Assembly: GCF_001424945.1 (NCBI RefSeq)
Contig: NZ_LMCW01000012.1
Location: 616,398 to 680,397, forward strand
Origin: Rhizobium sp. Root1203
GTDB lineage: Bacteria; Pseudomonadota; Alphaproteobacteria; Rhizobiales; Rhizobiaceae
DNA: 64,000 nucleotides
Direction: 5' to 3'
Shown: positions 1 through 10,008 of the stretch, one piece after another
Layout of the letters: the number at the start of each line of letters is the position of its first letter
Position numbering within the stretch: the first letter of the stretch is position 1
The notes under the pieces: generated by a model
The model's input: only the letters and a program-made list of their open reading frames with translations
Databases searched by the model: none
What the model was told of the DNA's origin: nothing
Made by a program: the position numbers and the translations under genes

Positions 1-110
1 CTCGCGATACGAACTTCACAATCGCCAGCGCCGTATTGATCAGACTTTCAACGCGCGGCGATTCTTTGACGAAACGTCGCACAGACTGCGCATTATCAGG
101 AAAATTTCAT

Positions 111-129
111 CTTCCGCTACTGGCGGAAG
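111..129 (-). terminator. possible terminator of the lipoprotein gene
   Basis: A 7-bp perfect stem (cttccgc / gcggaag) with a 5-base loop lies about 30 bases past the stop of the minus-strand lipoprotein gene. The T-run on the minus strand is broken, so this is weak. The remaining bases up to the window edge show nothing recognisable. Confidence 0.25.
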
Positions 130-161
130 GCTTTGCTTCCAAATCGCCTCGAAGGCAAGGT

Positions 162-578
162 CTAATTGGCAATTTTGGAAAGCGTGTCGGCGCCGTGCTG
201 TTCAGCGAGCTTGCGGTATTCGGCGACCCGGCGCTGATATTCAGCCTCCGTAATCGAGCCCGCCTTGCGCTGCGCACCGAGCGCGGTCAGCTTCTGCTGC
301 AGGTTGCCCGCTTCCTCGTCGCTCATCTGGACGTTTGCGGCCGTGAGCGGCGCGCCGAAGTTGGGGTAGCCGTCCCGGCTATGGCTGAGACCGCTTTCTG
401 TGGGCGCCTCGCCCTTGGTCGCGTTCATGACGACTGGGGTAGGCGCCGCTCGCCTCGCCGCGATGGCTGCCTTTTCCTCCGGCGTTCGCATGCAACCGGC
501 AAGCACCATGGCCGCGGTGGCGCCAATCAGAGCGATGCGGGTCACGTTTGCGATGGTGCGAATGCCGTTGTTCGTCAT
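162..578 (-). CDS. small SHOCT-like lipoprotein
   Basis: This is a 138-residue predicted lipoprotein. The N-terminus has a charged start, a hydrophobic stretch (about residues 12-27) and a lipobox LAGC with the lipidated Cys at residue 29. The mature part begins with a charged, Ala-rich segment. The C-terminus contains a short helical stretch with the pattern LQQKLTALGAQRKAGSITEAEYQRR cut here into its key parts: a leading LxxL helix, a KAGxITExEY turn and an arginine pair. That pattern resembles the SHOCT (short C-terminal) module, whose role is unclear. The gene is divergent from phaC across a 154-bp gap that should hold both promoters. Function unknown; lipid anchoring is well supported, anything beyond that is not. 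Confidence 0.75.
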   Translation of the reverse strand: MTNNGIRTIANVTRIALIGATAAMVLAGCMRTPEEKAAIAARRAAPTPVVMNATKGEAPTESGLSHSRDGYPNFGAPLTAANVQMSDEEAGNLQQKLTALGAQRKAGSITEAEYQRRVAEYRKLAEQHGADTLSKIAN

Positions 579-732
579 GCCGGAGGTTCCAGATCCTTAA
601 GCTGCTTCGACTTGTTAAATTCGCCGCAGGCACAAAGCAATAGCATGAACGCCCGACAGCGGAACTTGTTTTATCGATCTTTCCAGATGTACAACTTGAT
701 TTGCAGAAACATGCTGCCGCCGGAGGAGACAC

Positions 733-2571
733 GTGACCGACAGCAAGCAGGAGAACGGCGACAAGGCGAAAGCCCCGGGCTTTGACGCAAACGACCTCGA
801 TCCCTATCTGATGAAGGATCCCGAGGCGATGGCGATGAATTTTGCCCGCGCCCTGGAAAATCTCGGTAAAGCGGCTTCCGCCTGGCTTGCACCGCGCGAG
901 CGCGGGGAGATCAGCGAGAATGCCGTCGAGCCGATGACGGACATGGTCAAGACGCTGTCCAAGGTCACCGAATACTGGATCTCCGACCCGCGGCGCGCCT
1001 TCGACGCGCAGACGCAGCTGATGAGCAGTTTCTTCGGTGTGTGGATGCGCTCGATGCAGCGTATGCAGGGCGAATCGGCTGCGCCCGAGCCTGACCGCAA
1101 AGACAAAAGGTTTTCGGACGAAGACTGGCAGAAGAATCCGTTTTTCGAATTTCTCAAGCAGGCCTACTTCGTCACCACGGACTGGGCCGAGAAGCTCGTC
1201 ACCGAGACCGAAGGCCTCGACGAGCACACCCGCCACAAGGCGGGCTTCTACGTCAAGCAGATTACCGCTGCCCTTTCGCCGACCAACTTCGTCGCAACCA
1301 ATCCTCAGCTCTACAGAGAGACCATCGCGACCAGCGGCGAGAACCTGGTGCGCGGCATGAAGATGCTGACCGAGGACATCATGGCCGGTCATGGCGATCT
1401 GAAGATGCGCCAGACCGACATGACCAAATTCGCGGTCGGGCGCGACATGGCGATGACGCCGGGCAAGGTCATAGCGCAGAACGAGATATGCCAGATCATC
1501 CAGTACGAGCCCGTGACGGAAACCGTGCTGAAGCGCCCTCTCCTTATCTGCCCGCCGTGGATCAACAAATTCTATATTCTCGATCTCAACCCGCAGAAAT
1601 CCTTCATCAAATGGTGTGTCGACCAGGGGCATACCGTCTTCGTCATCTCCTGGGTCAATCCCGACGCGCGGCATGCGCGGAAGGACTGGGCTGCCTATGC
1701 GCGCGAGGGCATCGACTTCGCGCTGGAGACAATCGAGAAGGCGACCGACGAGACGGATGTGAACGCGATCGGCTATTGCGTCGGAGGCACGCTGCTCGCG
1801 GCTACGCTTGCGTTGCATGCCAAGGAGAAGAACAAGCGCATCAAGACCGCGACCCTCTTCACCACGCAAGTCGATTTTACCCACGCGGGCGACCTCAAGG
1901 TTTTCGTCGACGAGGAACAGCTGACGCGGCTAGAGACCCAGATGGAGGAGATCGGCTACCTCGACGGCTCGAAGATGGCGATCGCTTTCAACATGCTGCG
2001 GGCGTCCGAGCTCATATGGCCGTATGTCATCAACAACTACCTGAAGGGCCAGGAGCCGATGCCCTTCGACCTACTGTTCTGGAACGCCGATTCGACGCGC
2101 ATGGCAGCAGCGAACCATGCTTTCTACCTGCGCAACTGCTACCTGAAAAACGCTCTGACAAAGGGGGAAATGGTCCTCGACGGCCAGAACGTCTCGCTGA
2201 AGGCGGTCAAGATCCCGATCTATAACCTGGCGACGCGCGAGGACCATATCGCTCCGGCTAAATCGGTGTTTGTCGGCAGCCAGTTCTTCGGCGGCAAAGT
2301 CGATTTCGTGCTGGCGGGCTCCGGCCATATAGCCGGCGTCGTCAATCCACCGGACAAGAAGAAGTATCAATATTGGAGCGGAGGCCCCGTCAGGGGCGAC
2401 TATGAGGCCTGGCTCGGCACCGCCGAGGAAACAGCCGGCTCGTGGTGGCCTCACTGGCAGACGTGGATCGAAGCCAAGGACGCGACGCGCGTTCCCGCGC
2501 GCAAACCCGGAGGCGCGGCGCTGAACGCGATCGAGGAAGCACCGGGCAGCTATGTCATGGAGCGGGCCTGA
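733..2571 (+). CDS. phaC: class I poly(3-hydroxyalkanoate) synthase PhaC
   Basis: This enzyme polymerises (R)-3-hydroxyacyl-CoA into polyhydroxyalkanoate at the surface of carbon-storage granules. The 612-residue length fits class I synthases. The N-terminal third is the PhaC_N region, followed by an alpha/beta-hydrolase domain. The lipase-like box GYCVGG places the catalytic Cys at residue 349; Asp504 (in EDHIAP) and His532 (in SGHIAG) complete the triad, with the 28-residue Asp-to-His spacing seen in Cupriavidus PhaC. I chose the GTG start because a GGAGGAG ribosome site sits 6 bases upstream. The gene faces the methyltransferase tail to tail, with 25 bases between stops, and no phaP or phaR is adjacent. 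Confidence 0.95.
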   Translation: MTDSKQENGDKAKAPGFDANDLDPYLMKDPEAMAMNFARALENLGKAASAWLAPRERGEISENAVEPMTDMVKTLSKVTEYWISDPRRAFDAQTQLMSSFFGVWMRSMQRMQGESAAPEPDRKDKRFSDEDWQKNPFFEFLKQAYFVTTDWAEKLVTETEGLDEHTRHKAGFYVKQITAALSPTNFVATNPQLYRETIATSGENLVRGMKMLTEDIMAGHGDLKMRQTDMTKFAVGRDMAMTPGKVIAQNEICQIIQYEPVTETVLKRPLLICPPWINKFYILDLNPQKSFIKWCVDQGHTVFVISWVNPDARHARKDWAAYAREGIDFALETIEKATDETDVNAIGYCVGGTLLAATLALHAKEKNKRIKTATLFTTQVDFTHAGDLKVFVDEEQLTRLETQMEEIGYLDGSKMAIAFNMLRASELIWPYVINNYLKGQEPMPFDLLFWNADSTRMAAANHAFYLRNCYLKNALTKGEMVLDGQNVSLKAVKIPIYNLATREDHIAPAKSVFVGSQFFGGKVDFVLAGSGHIAGVVNPPDKKKYQYWSGGPVRGDYEAWLGTAEETAGSWWPHWQTWIEAKDATRVPARKPGGAALNAIEEAPGSYVMERA

Positions 2572-2596
2572 GGCGCGCTGGCCGCTCCTTGCCAGA

Positions 2597-3619
2597 TCAC
2601 TCGAAGAAGATCAGGCTTGCCGGGGATGGCGGCAGCGGCTTCGCGACGACAGCGCGGAAGCCGGCGAGCCTCGCCATGTCGGCGAGTTCGCGCTCCGTAT
2701 AGGCATCGCCCCTCGGTGTCGTCGCGAGCATCACCCAGGCAAAGGCCGCGGGAAATTCAGGCGACACCCGGTCATCGTTCGGGACGAATTCGACGACAGC
2801 AACCCGTCCCCCGGGAGCAAGGCTCGCGCGCGCCTTCTTCAAAAGCGTGACGCAGCCATCGATATCGAAATGGTGCAGGAAGTTCGGCAGCAGGACAAGG
2901 TCGTATTCCTCACCCCAATCAACGTCGAACGCGCTGCCCGGCACGAAGCTGAAGCGGGCAGCCACGCCGGCATTCCCGGCATTCTGCTCGGTCACGGCAA
3001 GGACCGGCTTCCAATCCAGAGCGACGATCCTGGCGGACGACGCCACCTTTGCAATTTCGATCCCGAAAGCGCCCGGACCGGCAGCGACATCCAGCACCTT
3101 GGCGGGCGGCTTCGGCCATCCGGCGACCTCCGATGCCAGGGCCTGTGCGCTGCCGCCGGTGAACGCACCCATGGCTCGGGCAAACCTCACCCACACGGGA
3201 TTGTCGGGCGCGACATTCGCCAGACCGACTGCACCGCCGTTGCGCACGCTGGCAGCCGGGTCGTCGAGGAACAGCGACACCATTTCCGGGGATGCCAGGA
3301 AGTCGATCGCCGCTCCCATATAGGCAGGCGAACGCCGGTCCAGGAAAACCTGGCTGGACGGCGTCAATGCATAGTCCTCGCCGTTCTTCGTCAGGAACCC
3401 CGACACCACCAGAAAATCGGAGAGAATGCGCAATCCGCGCTCGGCATATCCAGATTCTGCCGCCAGTGACTTTGCCGTGCGGCCTACGCCGCCGATCATG
3501 GTGAAGAGCTCAAGTTCGATTGCAGCCTTCAGCGCTGCCGTCTTGCGATAGGCGAACATTCCATCGACCACCAACGCAGGCGAGACATCGGCGCCAGCGA
3601 GACCATCCATCGAAGACAT
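2597..3619 (-). CDS. family 2 O-methyltransferase-like SAM enzyme
   Basis: This is a 340-residue SAM-dependent methyltransferase of the O-methyltransferase type 2 kind (the hydroxyneurosporene/CrtF-like architecture). The first ~100 residues are a winged-helix dimerisation domain (RTAKSLAAESGYAERGLRIL). The Rossmann core follows, with motif I VLDVAAGPGAFGIEIA, an acidic residue ending strand 2 (VALDWKP) and the LVLLPNFLHHFD stretch where family 2 enzymes place the catalytic His. I took the ATG at 3619 because GGAGGGG lies just upstream; an in-frame ATG at 3652 has no such site. The substrate cannot be told from sequence. It is convergent with phaC and divergent from the next gene, so it is probably transcribed alone. 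Confidence 0.8.
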   Translation of the reverse strand: MSSMDGLAGADVSPALVVDGMFAYRKTAALKAAIELELFTMIGGVGRTAKSLAAESGYAERGLRILSDFLVVSGFLTKNGEDYALTPSSQVFLDRRSPAYMGAAIDFLASPEMVSLFLDDPAASVRNGGAVGLANVAPDNPVWVRFARAMGAFTGGSAQALASEVAGWPKPPAKVLDVAAGPGAFGIEIAKVASSARIVALDWKPVLAVTEQNAGNAGVAARFSFVPGSAFDVDWGEEYDLVLLPNFLHHFDIDGCVTLLKKARASLAPGGRVAVVEFVPNDDRVSPEFPAAFAWVMLATTPRGDAYTERELADMARLAGFRAVVAKPLPPSPASLIFFE

Positions 3620-3991
3620 CGGCTTCCCCTCCCGAGAGATCCAGCGCCACACTCTTTAGCAGAATCCGGACGGAATTACACCATCTACTAATATTGCATT
3701 CACATCAGCTGGATAGGTGCCGAATTTCGGTCATTTCAACACGGTCGAACAGTATCCTGAAGAGGCGTGACGTCAGAAAAATCACGCAAGCGGGCGAGAG
3801 CTGTCGCGACGGATCGGTGCAGATAATTCGATCACGTAAAGAAATTGGTTACCATAATTCGTCATCCTGCAAACGGCGGCAAATGGCGCCGGGCCGCAAT
3901 TTGGCCCTGTTGCTCCATTACCCGCCCCGGCGAAGAAGTATCCATGTGTCAGTACCGCCGGCCTAGTAACGCGTTGCGAAAGACGAGTATC
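3620..3991. other. divergent intergenic region
   Basis: This 370-bp gap between two divergent genes must hold both promoters. It contains an 8-bp perfect palindrome tgacgtca at 3768-3775 and is more AT-rich than its flanks. I see no RNA gene and no convincing ORF; an in-frame ATG at 3944 could extend the downstream gene but lacks a ribosome site. Confidence 0.4.
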
Positions 3992-5287
3992 ATGGCGTTT
4001 GCGGTCGATGTGTTTGCCAATACCAGGCCGATAGGTAAGTCCATTTCTCGTTTACGCCGCTCATTCCGCTTTCTCTCGGGTGCAACTCTCTTTGGTGCCG
4101 GCTTCGCCGCTTCCGCATGGGTCGTTACGACGGTTGCGGCAATGCATGCGATTGCGCCTTCGACGCAACCCGGTACGCTGACGGACATCTCGTTCAAGCC
4201 GAAGGTCGCTGCCATTCAGCCGGCGAAGGAACGCGTCGTGCACGTGGCGAAATTTTCGCGGTTGGGTGCGCTGACGGCCAAGGGGGAGCGCGTCGTTGCC
4301 CCATCCGCCCTGACGACGGCGTTCATCGGCAGCTCCGCTCCACTCGCCGTCGCGGAAGCCGCTCCGGCGAAGCCCACGACAGTGGCCGCCGCGGCACCGG
4401 TCGAACAAAAATCAAAGGACGACGCGCTCGCGCCGGCGCCCGCCGCTGTCGTGGCCAGCGCCACGCCGAGCGATCGTATCGTCATTCCGACGAAGGAAGA
4501 AGTCGCGGCGATCGAAGGCCCCGCTCTTCTCGCGCTCGCCGCTCCGCCGCGCGCGGCAGCCGGGCCGGAGGCGCAGCCTGCGCGTGACACGACGATCCCC
4601 CAGAAGCCGGTCGAGGTTGCAAGCGTGGCAGCCGATGCCGAGATGAAGGAAGCAGCTGACGAAGGTTCCGCCTTCGATCTCGTGCTCAACAACAGCAACG
4701 CCAGCGTGCCGCTGCCGATGGCGCGTCCGGACGGATTGAACAAGCGAGGACCTGCGGCCCGCCCGGCAGAGCCGGTGCTTGCTTATGCCCGACCCGATGT
4801 CGGCGACGACGAGGGCGAGATTCCCATCGTTCCCAAGCGGCTTTCCAATCCGGTCGCCCGCAACGGCGTCGCGGTCTACGATATCTCCGCCAATGTCGTC
4901 TACCTCCCGAACGGCGAACGCCTGGAAGCCCATTCCGGCCTCGGAAAAATGCGCGACAATCCGCGTTACGTGCACGCAAAGAACCGGGGACCGACGCCTC
5001 CGCATACCTATGCCCTGACGATGCGCGAAAGCCTGTTCCACGGCGTGGAAGCAATCCGCCTCAATCCCGTCGGCGGCGCCGGCAACGTCTATAATCGCGT
5101 CGGCCTTCTTGCCCACACCTACATGCTCGGTGCCCGCGGCGATTCCAACGGTTGCGTTTCCGTCAAGGATTACAAGCGCTTCCTTGCTGCGTTCAAGCGC
5201 GGGGAAATCCGCCAGCTGGTCGTGGTCACCAGCATGCCGAACAAGCCGGCATCGCGCCTCGCATCGCTGTTTTCATCCCGATCGTAA
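3992..5287 (+). CDS. exported L,D-transpeptidase-like protein (DUF2778/Tlde1-like)
   Basis: This is a 431-residue protein with one N-terminal membrane segment (about residues 29-50), a long Ala/Pro-rich linker to about residue 290 and a C-terminal domain of ~130 residues. The C-terminal domain carries the L,D-transpeptidase-type signature: HTYMLGARGDSNGCVSVKD, with the catalytic Cys in SNGC and an upstream His. This matches the DUF2778 group, whose members include Tlde1, a type VI effector that trims or exchanges D-amino acids in peptidoglycan. No type VI genes are nearby, so a cell-wall housekeeping role is equally possible. The start at 3992 is chosen because it places the membrane segment near the N-terminus; longer in-frame starts add an unlikely Arg/Cys-rich leader. 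Confidence 0.7.
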   Translation: MAFAVDVFANTRPIGKSISRLRRSFRFLSGATLFGAGFAASAWVVTTVAAMHAIAPSTQPGTLTDISFKPKVAAIQPAKERVVHVAKFSRLGALTAKGERVVAPSALTTAFIGSSAPLAVAEAAPAKPTTVAAAAPVEQKSKDDALAPAPAAVVASATPSDRIVIPTKEEVAAIEGPALLALAAPPRAAAGPEAQPARDTTIPQKPVEVASVAADAEMKEAADEGSAFDLVLNNSNASVPLPMARPDGLNKRGPAARPAEPVLAYARPDVGDDEGEIPIVPKRLSNPVARNGVAVYDISANVVYLPNGERLEAHSGLGKMRDNPRYVHAKNRGPTPPHTYALTMRESLFHGVEAIRLNPVGGAGNVYNRVGLLAHTYMLGARGDSNGCVSVKDYKRFLAAFKRGEIRQLVVVTSMPNKPASRLASLFSSRS

Positions 5288-5323
5288 GCCACGAACGCGG
5301 CTGTCGGATGCTGGCATCCGCCG

Positions 5324-6001
5324 CTACCGGCGAATGCCCCTTGCCAGGGCATCGATCTCCCTGCTGCCAAGCACCGCGCGTCCCCTGCCGGTCCTAGCCG
5401 CCTCGAGCATCGCCTTTCCGATGACCTCGGTCGTCAGGACGAGATCAGGACGCAGCCGCCGCATGACCGGCAGCACAAGCGCCATGACGCTGTAGAGAAC
5501 CTGATAGGAGCGCGTCTTCGATCGGATGCCGTGGAGCGGCTGGATGATGCCGGGCCGAAACAGAAACACAGCGGAAAACGGCAGGCCCTGCAACGCGTTC
5601 TCCGTCCTGCCCTTGACGCGGGCCCACATCGTCCGGCCGGTGCCGGTCGAGTCCGTGCCTGCTCCCGAGACATAGACGAACGTCATCGGAGGGTTCGATC
5701 TCGCCAGGGCCTCCGCGGCCGCCATCGTCAGATCGTAGGTGACGTGCGTGTAGGCTTCTTCGGTCATTCCGGCGGATGAGACTCCGAGGCAGAAGAAACA
5801 TGCGTCAAAGCCCGCGATCTGCTCCTCGATATCGGTGTAGTCAAAGAGGTCGGCCTTGATGATCTGCGTCATCCTTGGATGGACGGTGGGGACCGGCTCG
5901 CGGCCCACGACCGTGACATGCCGGACGTCGTCGGCAAGCAGGCACTCGCGCAACACGCCCTGGCCGACCATTCCGGTGGCTCCGAATATTAGTATGTTCA
6001 T
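5324..6001 (-). CDS. NAD(P)-binding Rossmann protein
   Basis: This is a 225-residue short-chain, NmrA/epimerase-type Rossmann protein. The nucleotide-binding loop GATGMVGQG starts at residue 8 and is followed by a basic strand (VVGRE) that suggests a preference for NADP(H). FVYVSGAGTD corresponds to the central strand and active-site loop of atypical SDRs, but a full YxxxK pair is not evident. The gene lies 33 bases downstream of the SulP transporter gene on the same strand and may be co-transcribed with it. Substrate unknown. Confidence 0.75.
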   Translation of the reverse strand: MNILIFGATGMVGQGVLRECLLADDVRHVTVVGREPVPTVHPRMTQIIKADLFDYTDIEEQIAGFDACFFCLGVSSAGMTEEAYTHVTYDLTMAAAEALARSNPPMTFVYVSGAGTDSTGTGRTMWARVKGRTENALQGLPFSAVFLFRPGIIQPLHGIRSKTRSYQVLYSVMALVLPVMRRLRPDLVLTTEVIGKAMLEAARTGRGRAVLGSREIDALARGIRR

Positions 6002-6034
6002 TTGAATGTCCCTGGCGATGCCAACGCTGCTCGA

Positions 6035-7501
6035 TCAAACCTCCTTCAAGTTTGTCGTCTTGTCGAGACGCCCGATCAGCATCGCGCTCGCCTGATTGAG
6101 CCCGGCCACCTCCACCTCGATGCCATGCGCCTTGAACCGCTGGACGACCCGCTCCAGCGCGGCAACGGCGGTGATGTCCCAGAAATGCGCCTGGGACACA
6201 TCGATTGATACCGTCATGCCGATGGCTTCGCGGAAGTCGAAGGCTTCGATGAACATATCGGCGGATGCGAAGAAGACCTGGCCTGAAACCCGGTACGCGA
6301 GCGTTTTTGCGGATGTATCGGCTTCAGCGTCTACGCTCAGCAGGCGCGCAACCTTGAAGGTGAAGAACACTCCGCTCAACAGCACCCCGACCGTGACGCC
6401 CAACGCAAGATTTGAGCTGGCCACGGTGACCACGACAGTCGCCAGCATGACGACGCTCGAGGTCTTAGGGTGGAACACCATCATCCGCAGGGACGACCAA
6501 TCGAACGTGTCGATCGAGACCATGACCATGATGGCCACCAGAGCGGCGACCGGCACCTGCGAGACCCAGGGCTTGAGCAGAACCATCAGGACCAGCAAGA
6601 GCGCACCCGCAAACAGGGTGGAGAGACGCCCCCGCCCGCCGTATTTCACGTTGCTGACCGTCTGCCCGATCATCCCGCACCCCGCGATACCGCCAAAGAG
6701 ACTGGACGCGGCATTGGCGATGCCGAGGCCGGTGCATTCCCTGTTCTTCGAACTCGGCGTGTCTGTGAGGTCGTCGACGACGCTGGCCGTCATCATGGAT
6801 TCAAGCAGGCCCACCATGGCGATCGCAAGGGCTGGGCCAGAGATGATCGCCAGCGTCTCGATCGTCAGCGGAACAGCAGGCCAGGCGAAGACGGGAAGCG
6901 AATCAGGGAGCTTTCCCAGATCGGCGATCGTCAGAACCGGCAGATGCAGCGTGACCGAGGCGATCGTCAGGACAAGGATGCATATCAGCGGCGACGGGAT
7001 CGCGGTGGTAATGCGCGGAACGAGATAGATGACGGCCAGCCCGGCCGCCAGCATAGCGTAGGCGATCCAGTCTCCACCGAGGATATGCGGCAGCTGGGCG
7101 CCGAAGATCAGTATCGCCAGCGCATTGACGAAGCCGGTCCGGACAGACTTGGACACGAACCGCATGAGGACGCCGAGGCGCAGAAGCCCGAAGAGGATCT
7201 GGATGATGCCGGCCAGCAGCCCCGCTGCGAAGAGGTAAGGCAGTCCGTGAGCGTGGACCAGAGGCGCCGCGACCAGGGCGACCGATCCGGCTGCAGCCGA
7301 AATCATCGCCGGCCGGCCGCCCGTAAAGGCAATGACGATGCCGATGACGAAGGAGGCAAAGAGGCCGACCTGCGGGTCGACGCCCGCGACAAACGAGAAG
7401 GCAATGACCTCGGGGATCAGGGCGAATGTCGCGACTGCTCCGGCGAGCATCTCGCGTGTCGGATTGGCGAACCAATCCCTGCGAATGGATGAAAATTGCA
7501 T
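6035..7501 (-). CDS. SulP family anion transporter with STAS domain
   Basis: This is a 488-residue inner-membrane transporter with about ten to twelve hydrophobic helices followed by a cytoplasmic STAS domain at the C-terminus (about residues 390-488, with [23 protein letters not shown]). SulP proteins move sulfate, bicarbonate or dicarboxylates; the substrate cannot be inferred here. The run [21 protein letters not shown] matches the SulP signature after helix 1. I took the ATG at 7501; an ATG at 7555 is also in frame. Neither has a strong ribosome site. A 777-bp non-coding region lies upstream. Confidence 0.88.
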   Translation of the reverse strand: MQFSSIRRDWFANPTREMLAGAVATFALIPEVIAFSFVAGVDPQVGLFASFVIGIVIAFTGGRPAMISAAAGSVALVAAPLVHAHGLPYLFAAGLLAGIIQILFGLLRLGVLMRFVSKSVRTGFVNALAILIFGAQLPHILGGDWIAYAMLAAGLAVIYLVPRITTAIPSPLICILVLTIASVTLHLPVLTIADLGKLPDSLPVFAWPAVPLTIETLAIISGPALAIAMVGLLESMMTASVVDDLTDTPSSKNRECTGLGIANAASSLFGGIAGCGMIGQTVSNVKYGGRGRLSTLFAGALLLVLMVLLKPWVSQVPVAALVAIMVMVSIDTFDWSSLRMMVFHPKTSSVVMLATVVVTVASSNLALGVTVGVLLSGVFFTFKVARLLSVDAEADTSAKTLAYRVSGQVFFASADMFIEAFDFREAIGMTVSIDVSQAHFWDITAVAALERVVQRFKAHGIEVEVAGLNQASAMLIGRLDKTTNLKEV

Positions 7502-8278
7502 GTGTTTGAAGTCTCGCAAAGCGTAGCCCAACGCACCCCACCGGAGCGGTTGCATTTGGCGTGCAGGTTTTGCGTTGTCTGGCGGATCGGCGGCCAGAAG
7601 AGCCACCCGGAGTTTCACCGGGTCCGTGGTGAGTGGCCGGTTTATAGACTGCATTGCCTGCCGCACGCAACGCCGGTCGTCGGTTTGACGCCGACCAATC
7701 TCATCGACCGCAATGCCTCTGCCTCCTTCCACGCCCACGCCCACGCCCACCTCCCCTCCACCTCATTCCTGTGCTCGTCACAGGAATCCAGCCACGGCGG
7801 CCGGCGCCGTGAATGACCCGCTCTTTGTTGTCGGAGGAAGAGTTTTCCGCGCGCCCAAGGACTTGGGCGCACTGGATTCCTGTGACGAGCACAGGAATGA
7901 GGTTGGCACTCCCCCGGCGAAAATTAGGAGGGGAATGCAGAGAGACCGGAGTTGCGGGCATAAACCGCCGAACGGGGCGCTGGGAAGCGCCATATATTTT
8001 TACTCCGACGCGGCAATTTCCAGCGCCCGTCCGAGTAAGTCAGAATGGCCAAACCACGGGTGATCAGGCCGCGTGACCGAGAAGCCTTGCACTGGCGATA
8101 GTCGAAACGCAGCCTCGCGTCACCCACGTCGACCCGTCACGGATAGGCAAGGGCGCAGGGCAAGATCGCAGGGTAAGGCGCAACGCCACAAATCACCCCA
8201 AAGCCCATTGATCCCGATGGACGAACCCGGCATAGCTGCATTATGTACGACAAAGACAATTTCTGCTAAGGCCCTTCC
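7502..8278. other. long intergenic region with repeats
   Basis: This non-coding block separates the divergent SulP and map genes. It holds three tandem copies of acgccc (7731-7750) and the palindromic element at 7761-7902, described separately. The remainder, including about 370 bp before map, has no ORF with a ribosome site and no RNA I can identify. Promoters for both flanking genes are expected here. Confidence 0.5.
7761..7902. repeat. RIME-like palindromic intergenic element
   Basis: Two perfectly complementary 30-base arms (7761-7790 and 7873-7902) enclose an 82-base centre. Each arm is itself a hairpin: attcctgtg, five bases, cacaggaat. The centre has further short palindromes (ggcggccggcgcc and gcgcccaagg/acttgggcgc). 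This architecture is like the small mosaic intergenic elements (RIME type) scattered through rhizobial genomes; family assignment is by resemblance only. It encodes no protein. Confidence 0.7.
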
Positions 8279-9115
8279 ATGGTAAATTACATCGAAGCCT
8301 CCTCCGCGCCGTCGAAGAATACGGGCGCCATCAGGATATACGGTTCAGAGGCATTCGAGGGCATGCGCAAGGCCTGTCAGGTCACGGCGCGTTGCCTGGA
8401 CGAGCTGGCCGCGATCGTGCAGCCCGGCGTCGCGACCGACGCGATCGATCGGTTCGTCTTCGAGTTCGGCATGGACAACGGCGCCTATCCGGCCACCCTG
8501 AATTACCGCGGCTACACGAAGTCGACCTGCACCTCGATCAACCACGTCGTCTGCCACGGCATTCCGGACGGGAAGCCGCTTCGCGATGGCGATATCGTCA
8601 ACATCGACGTGACCTATGTCGTCGATGGCTGGCATGGCGATTCCAGCCGAATGTACCCCGTCGGAGCGGTCAAGCGCGCCGCGGAACGATTGCTGGAAGT
8701 CACCTACGAATCGCTGATGCGCGGCATTGGCGCCGTTCGCCCAGGCTCCCGCACCGGGGCCATCGGCGAGGCAATCCAGACCTATGCGGAAGCGGAGCGC
8801 TGCTCGGTGGTGCGTGACTTCTGTGGTCACGGGGTCGGCTCGCTCTTCCACGATTCACCGAATATCCTGCACTACGGCCGCGCCAACGAAGGGCCGGAGC
8901 TGCGTGAAGGCATGATCTTCACCATCGAGCCGATGATCAATCTCGGTCGCCCACATGTGAAGGTTCTCGCGGACGGCTGGACGGCCGTCACCCGCGACCG
9001 CTCGCTGTCGGCGCAATACGAGCACACGGTCGGCGTGACCGCCGATGGCTGCGAGATCTTCACCCTCTCGCCGCGCGGCCTCGACAGACCGGGGCTACCG
9101 CCCCTCAGCCGATGA
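8279..9115 (+). CDS. map: type I methionine aminopeptidase
   Basis: This enzyme removes the initiator methionine from nascent proteins in the cytoplasm. It is 278 residues long, the usual type I length plus a short N-terminal extension. The pita-bread fold ligands are visible: [19 protein letters not shown] supplies the two Asp residues, [12 protein letters not shown] the His, and FTIEPM and the late EHTVGV the two Glu. It is followed after 7 bases by radC, and the two are likely one transcript. The start ATG at 8279 has only a weak AAGG site. Confidence 0.93.
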   Translation: MVNYIEASSAPSKNTGAIRIYGSEAFEGMRKACQVTARCLDELAAIVQPGVATDAIDRFVFEFGMDNGAYPATLNYRGYTKSTCTSINHVVCHGIPDGKPLRDGDIVNIDVTYVVDGWHGDSSRMYPVGAVKRAAERLLEVTYESLMRGIGAVRPGSRTGAIGEAIQTYAEAERCSVVRDFCGHGVGSLFHDSPNILHYGRANEGPELREGMIFTIEPMINLGRPHVKVLADGWTAVTRDRSLSAQYEHTVGVTADGCEIFTLSPRGLDRPGLPPLSR

Positions 9116-9122
9116 GCAGCTG

Positions 9123-9929
9123 ATGGCAAAAGTACCCGCTCCGTTCACCGGCGACGACGAACTGCCCTATGAGGCAGCGGATGAAACGGCCGTCGACGAG
9201 CGGGCGTTCTTTGCGGAACAGTCCACCCAAGCGATCTCTCATGGACAGCCGGCAAAGGAAGAGCACTATCACGGGCACCGGGAACGGCTGCGCAACCGAT
9301 TTCGGGAACATGGGGACACGGCGCTTGCAGATTACGAGCTGCTCGAGTTGCTGCTCTTTCGGCTGATCCCGCGCCGGGATACCAAGCCCATTGCAAAGGC
9401 GCTTATCGAGCGCTTCGGATCCCTGGCGGGCGTTTTCGGGGCAGCGACGCCGCTGCTGCGCGAGGTGACGGGGGTCGGCGAAGCTGTTGCGCTCGACCTG
9501 AAGCTGATTTCGACGGTTGCGCACCGGACGCTGAAAAGCGAACTCCGGGGCAAGCAGGTGCTCGCCTCCTGGTCCTCCGTCATCCAGTATTGCCAGGCGG
9601 CCATGGCCCATGAGACACGCGAGCAGTTCCGCATTCTCTTTCTCGACAAGCGCAATGCGCTGATTGCGGACGAGGTGCAGGGGCTCGGCACGGTCGATCA
9701 CACTCCGGTCTATCCGCGCGAAGTGGTGAAGCGCGCACTTGAGCTTTCCGCCACCGCCCTCATTCTCGTCCACAACCACCCCTCGGGCGACCCCACCCCT
9801 TCCCGCGCGGACATCGACATGACCAAGATGATCATCGATACGGCGAAGCCGCTGGGGATTACCGTTCACGATCACATCATCGTCGGAAAGGATGGGCACG
9901 CCAGTCTGAAAGGCTTGCGTCTGATCTAA
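9123..9929 (+). CDS. radC: RadC family JAMM-fold protein
   Basis: This is a 268-residue RadC protein. It has an N-terminal helix-hairpin-helix-like region ([24 protein letters not shown] cut to its key feature: a Leu-rich helix then a turn) and a C-terminal JAB/MPN domain with the zinc-ligand signature [14 protein letters not shown]. Despite its historical name, a direct role in DNA repair is unproven; the domain resembles deubiquitinase-type metalloproteases. The start at 9123 gives the expected length; it lies 7 bases after the map stop. Confidence 0.93.
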   Translation: MAKVPAPFTGDDELPYEAADETAVDERAFFAEQSTQAISHGQPAKEEHYHGHRERLRNRFREHGDTALADYELLELLLFRLIPRRDTKPIAKALIERFGSLAGVFGAATPLLREVTGVGEAVALDLKLISTVAHRTLKSELRGKQVLASWSSVIQYCQAAMAHETREQFRILFLDKRNALIADEVQGLGTVDHTPVYPREVVKRALELSATALILVHNHPSGDPTPSRADIDMTKMIIDTAKPLGITVHDHIIVGKDGHASLKGLRLI

Positions 9930-10008
9930 GGGGATTTTCGTTTTCAGGTGTCCGTCAGGTTTGGGTGGCAAAGCAGCCATGCTGCAACCATCCTGATCGG
10001 GACCATTG

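Noticed and set aside
379..1884. A 501-codon minus-strand frame across the start of phaC
   Set aside because: phaC has intact catalytic motifs and a ribosome site; the opposite frame has no recognisable domain and overlaps the lipoprotein gene.
7731..7902. Repeats considered as a CRISPR array
   Set aside because: There are only two arms in inverted orientation and no regularly spaced direct repeats.
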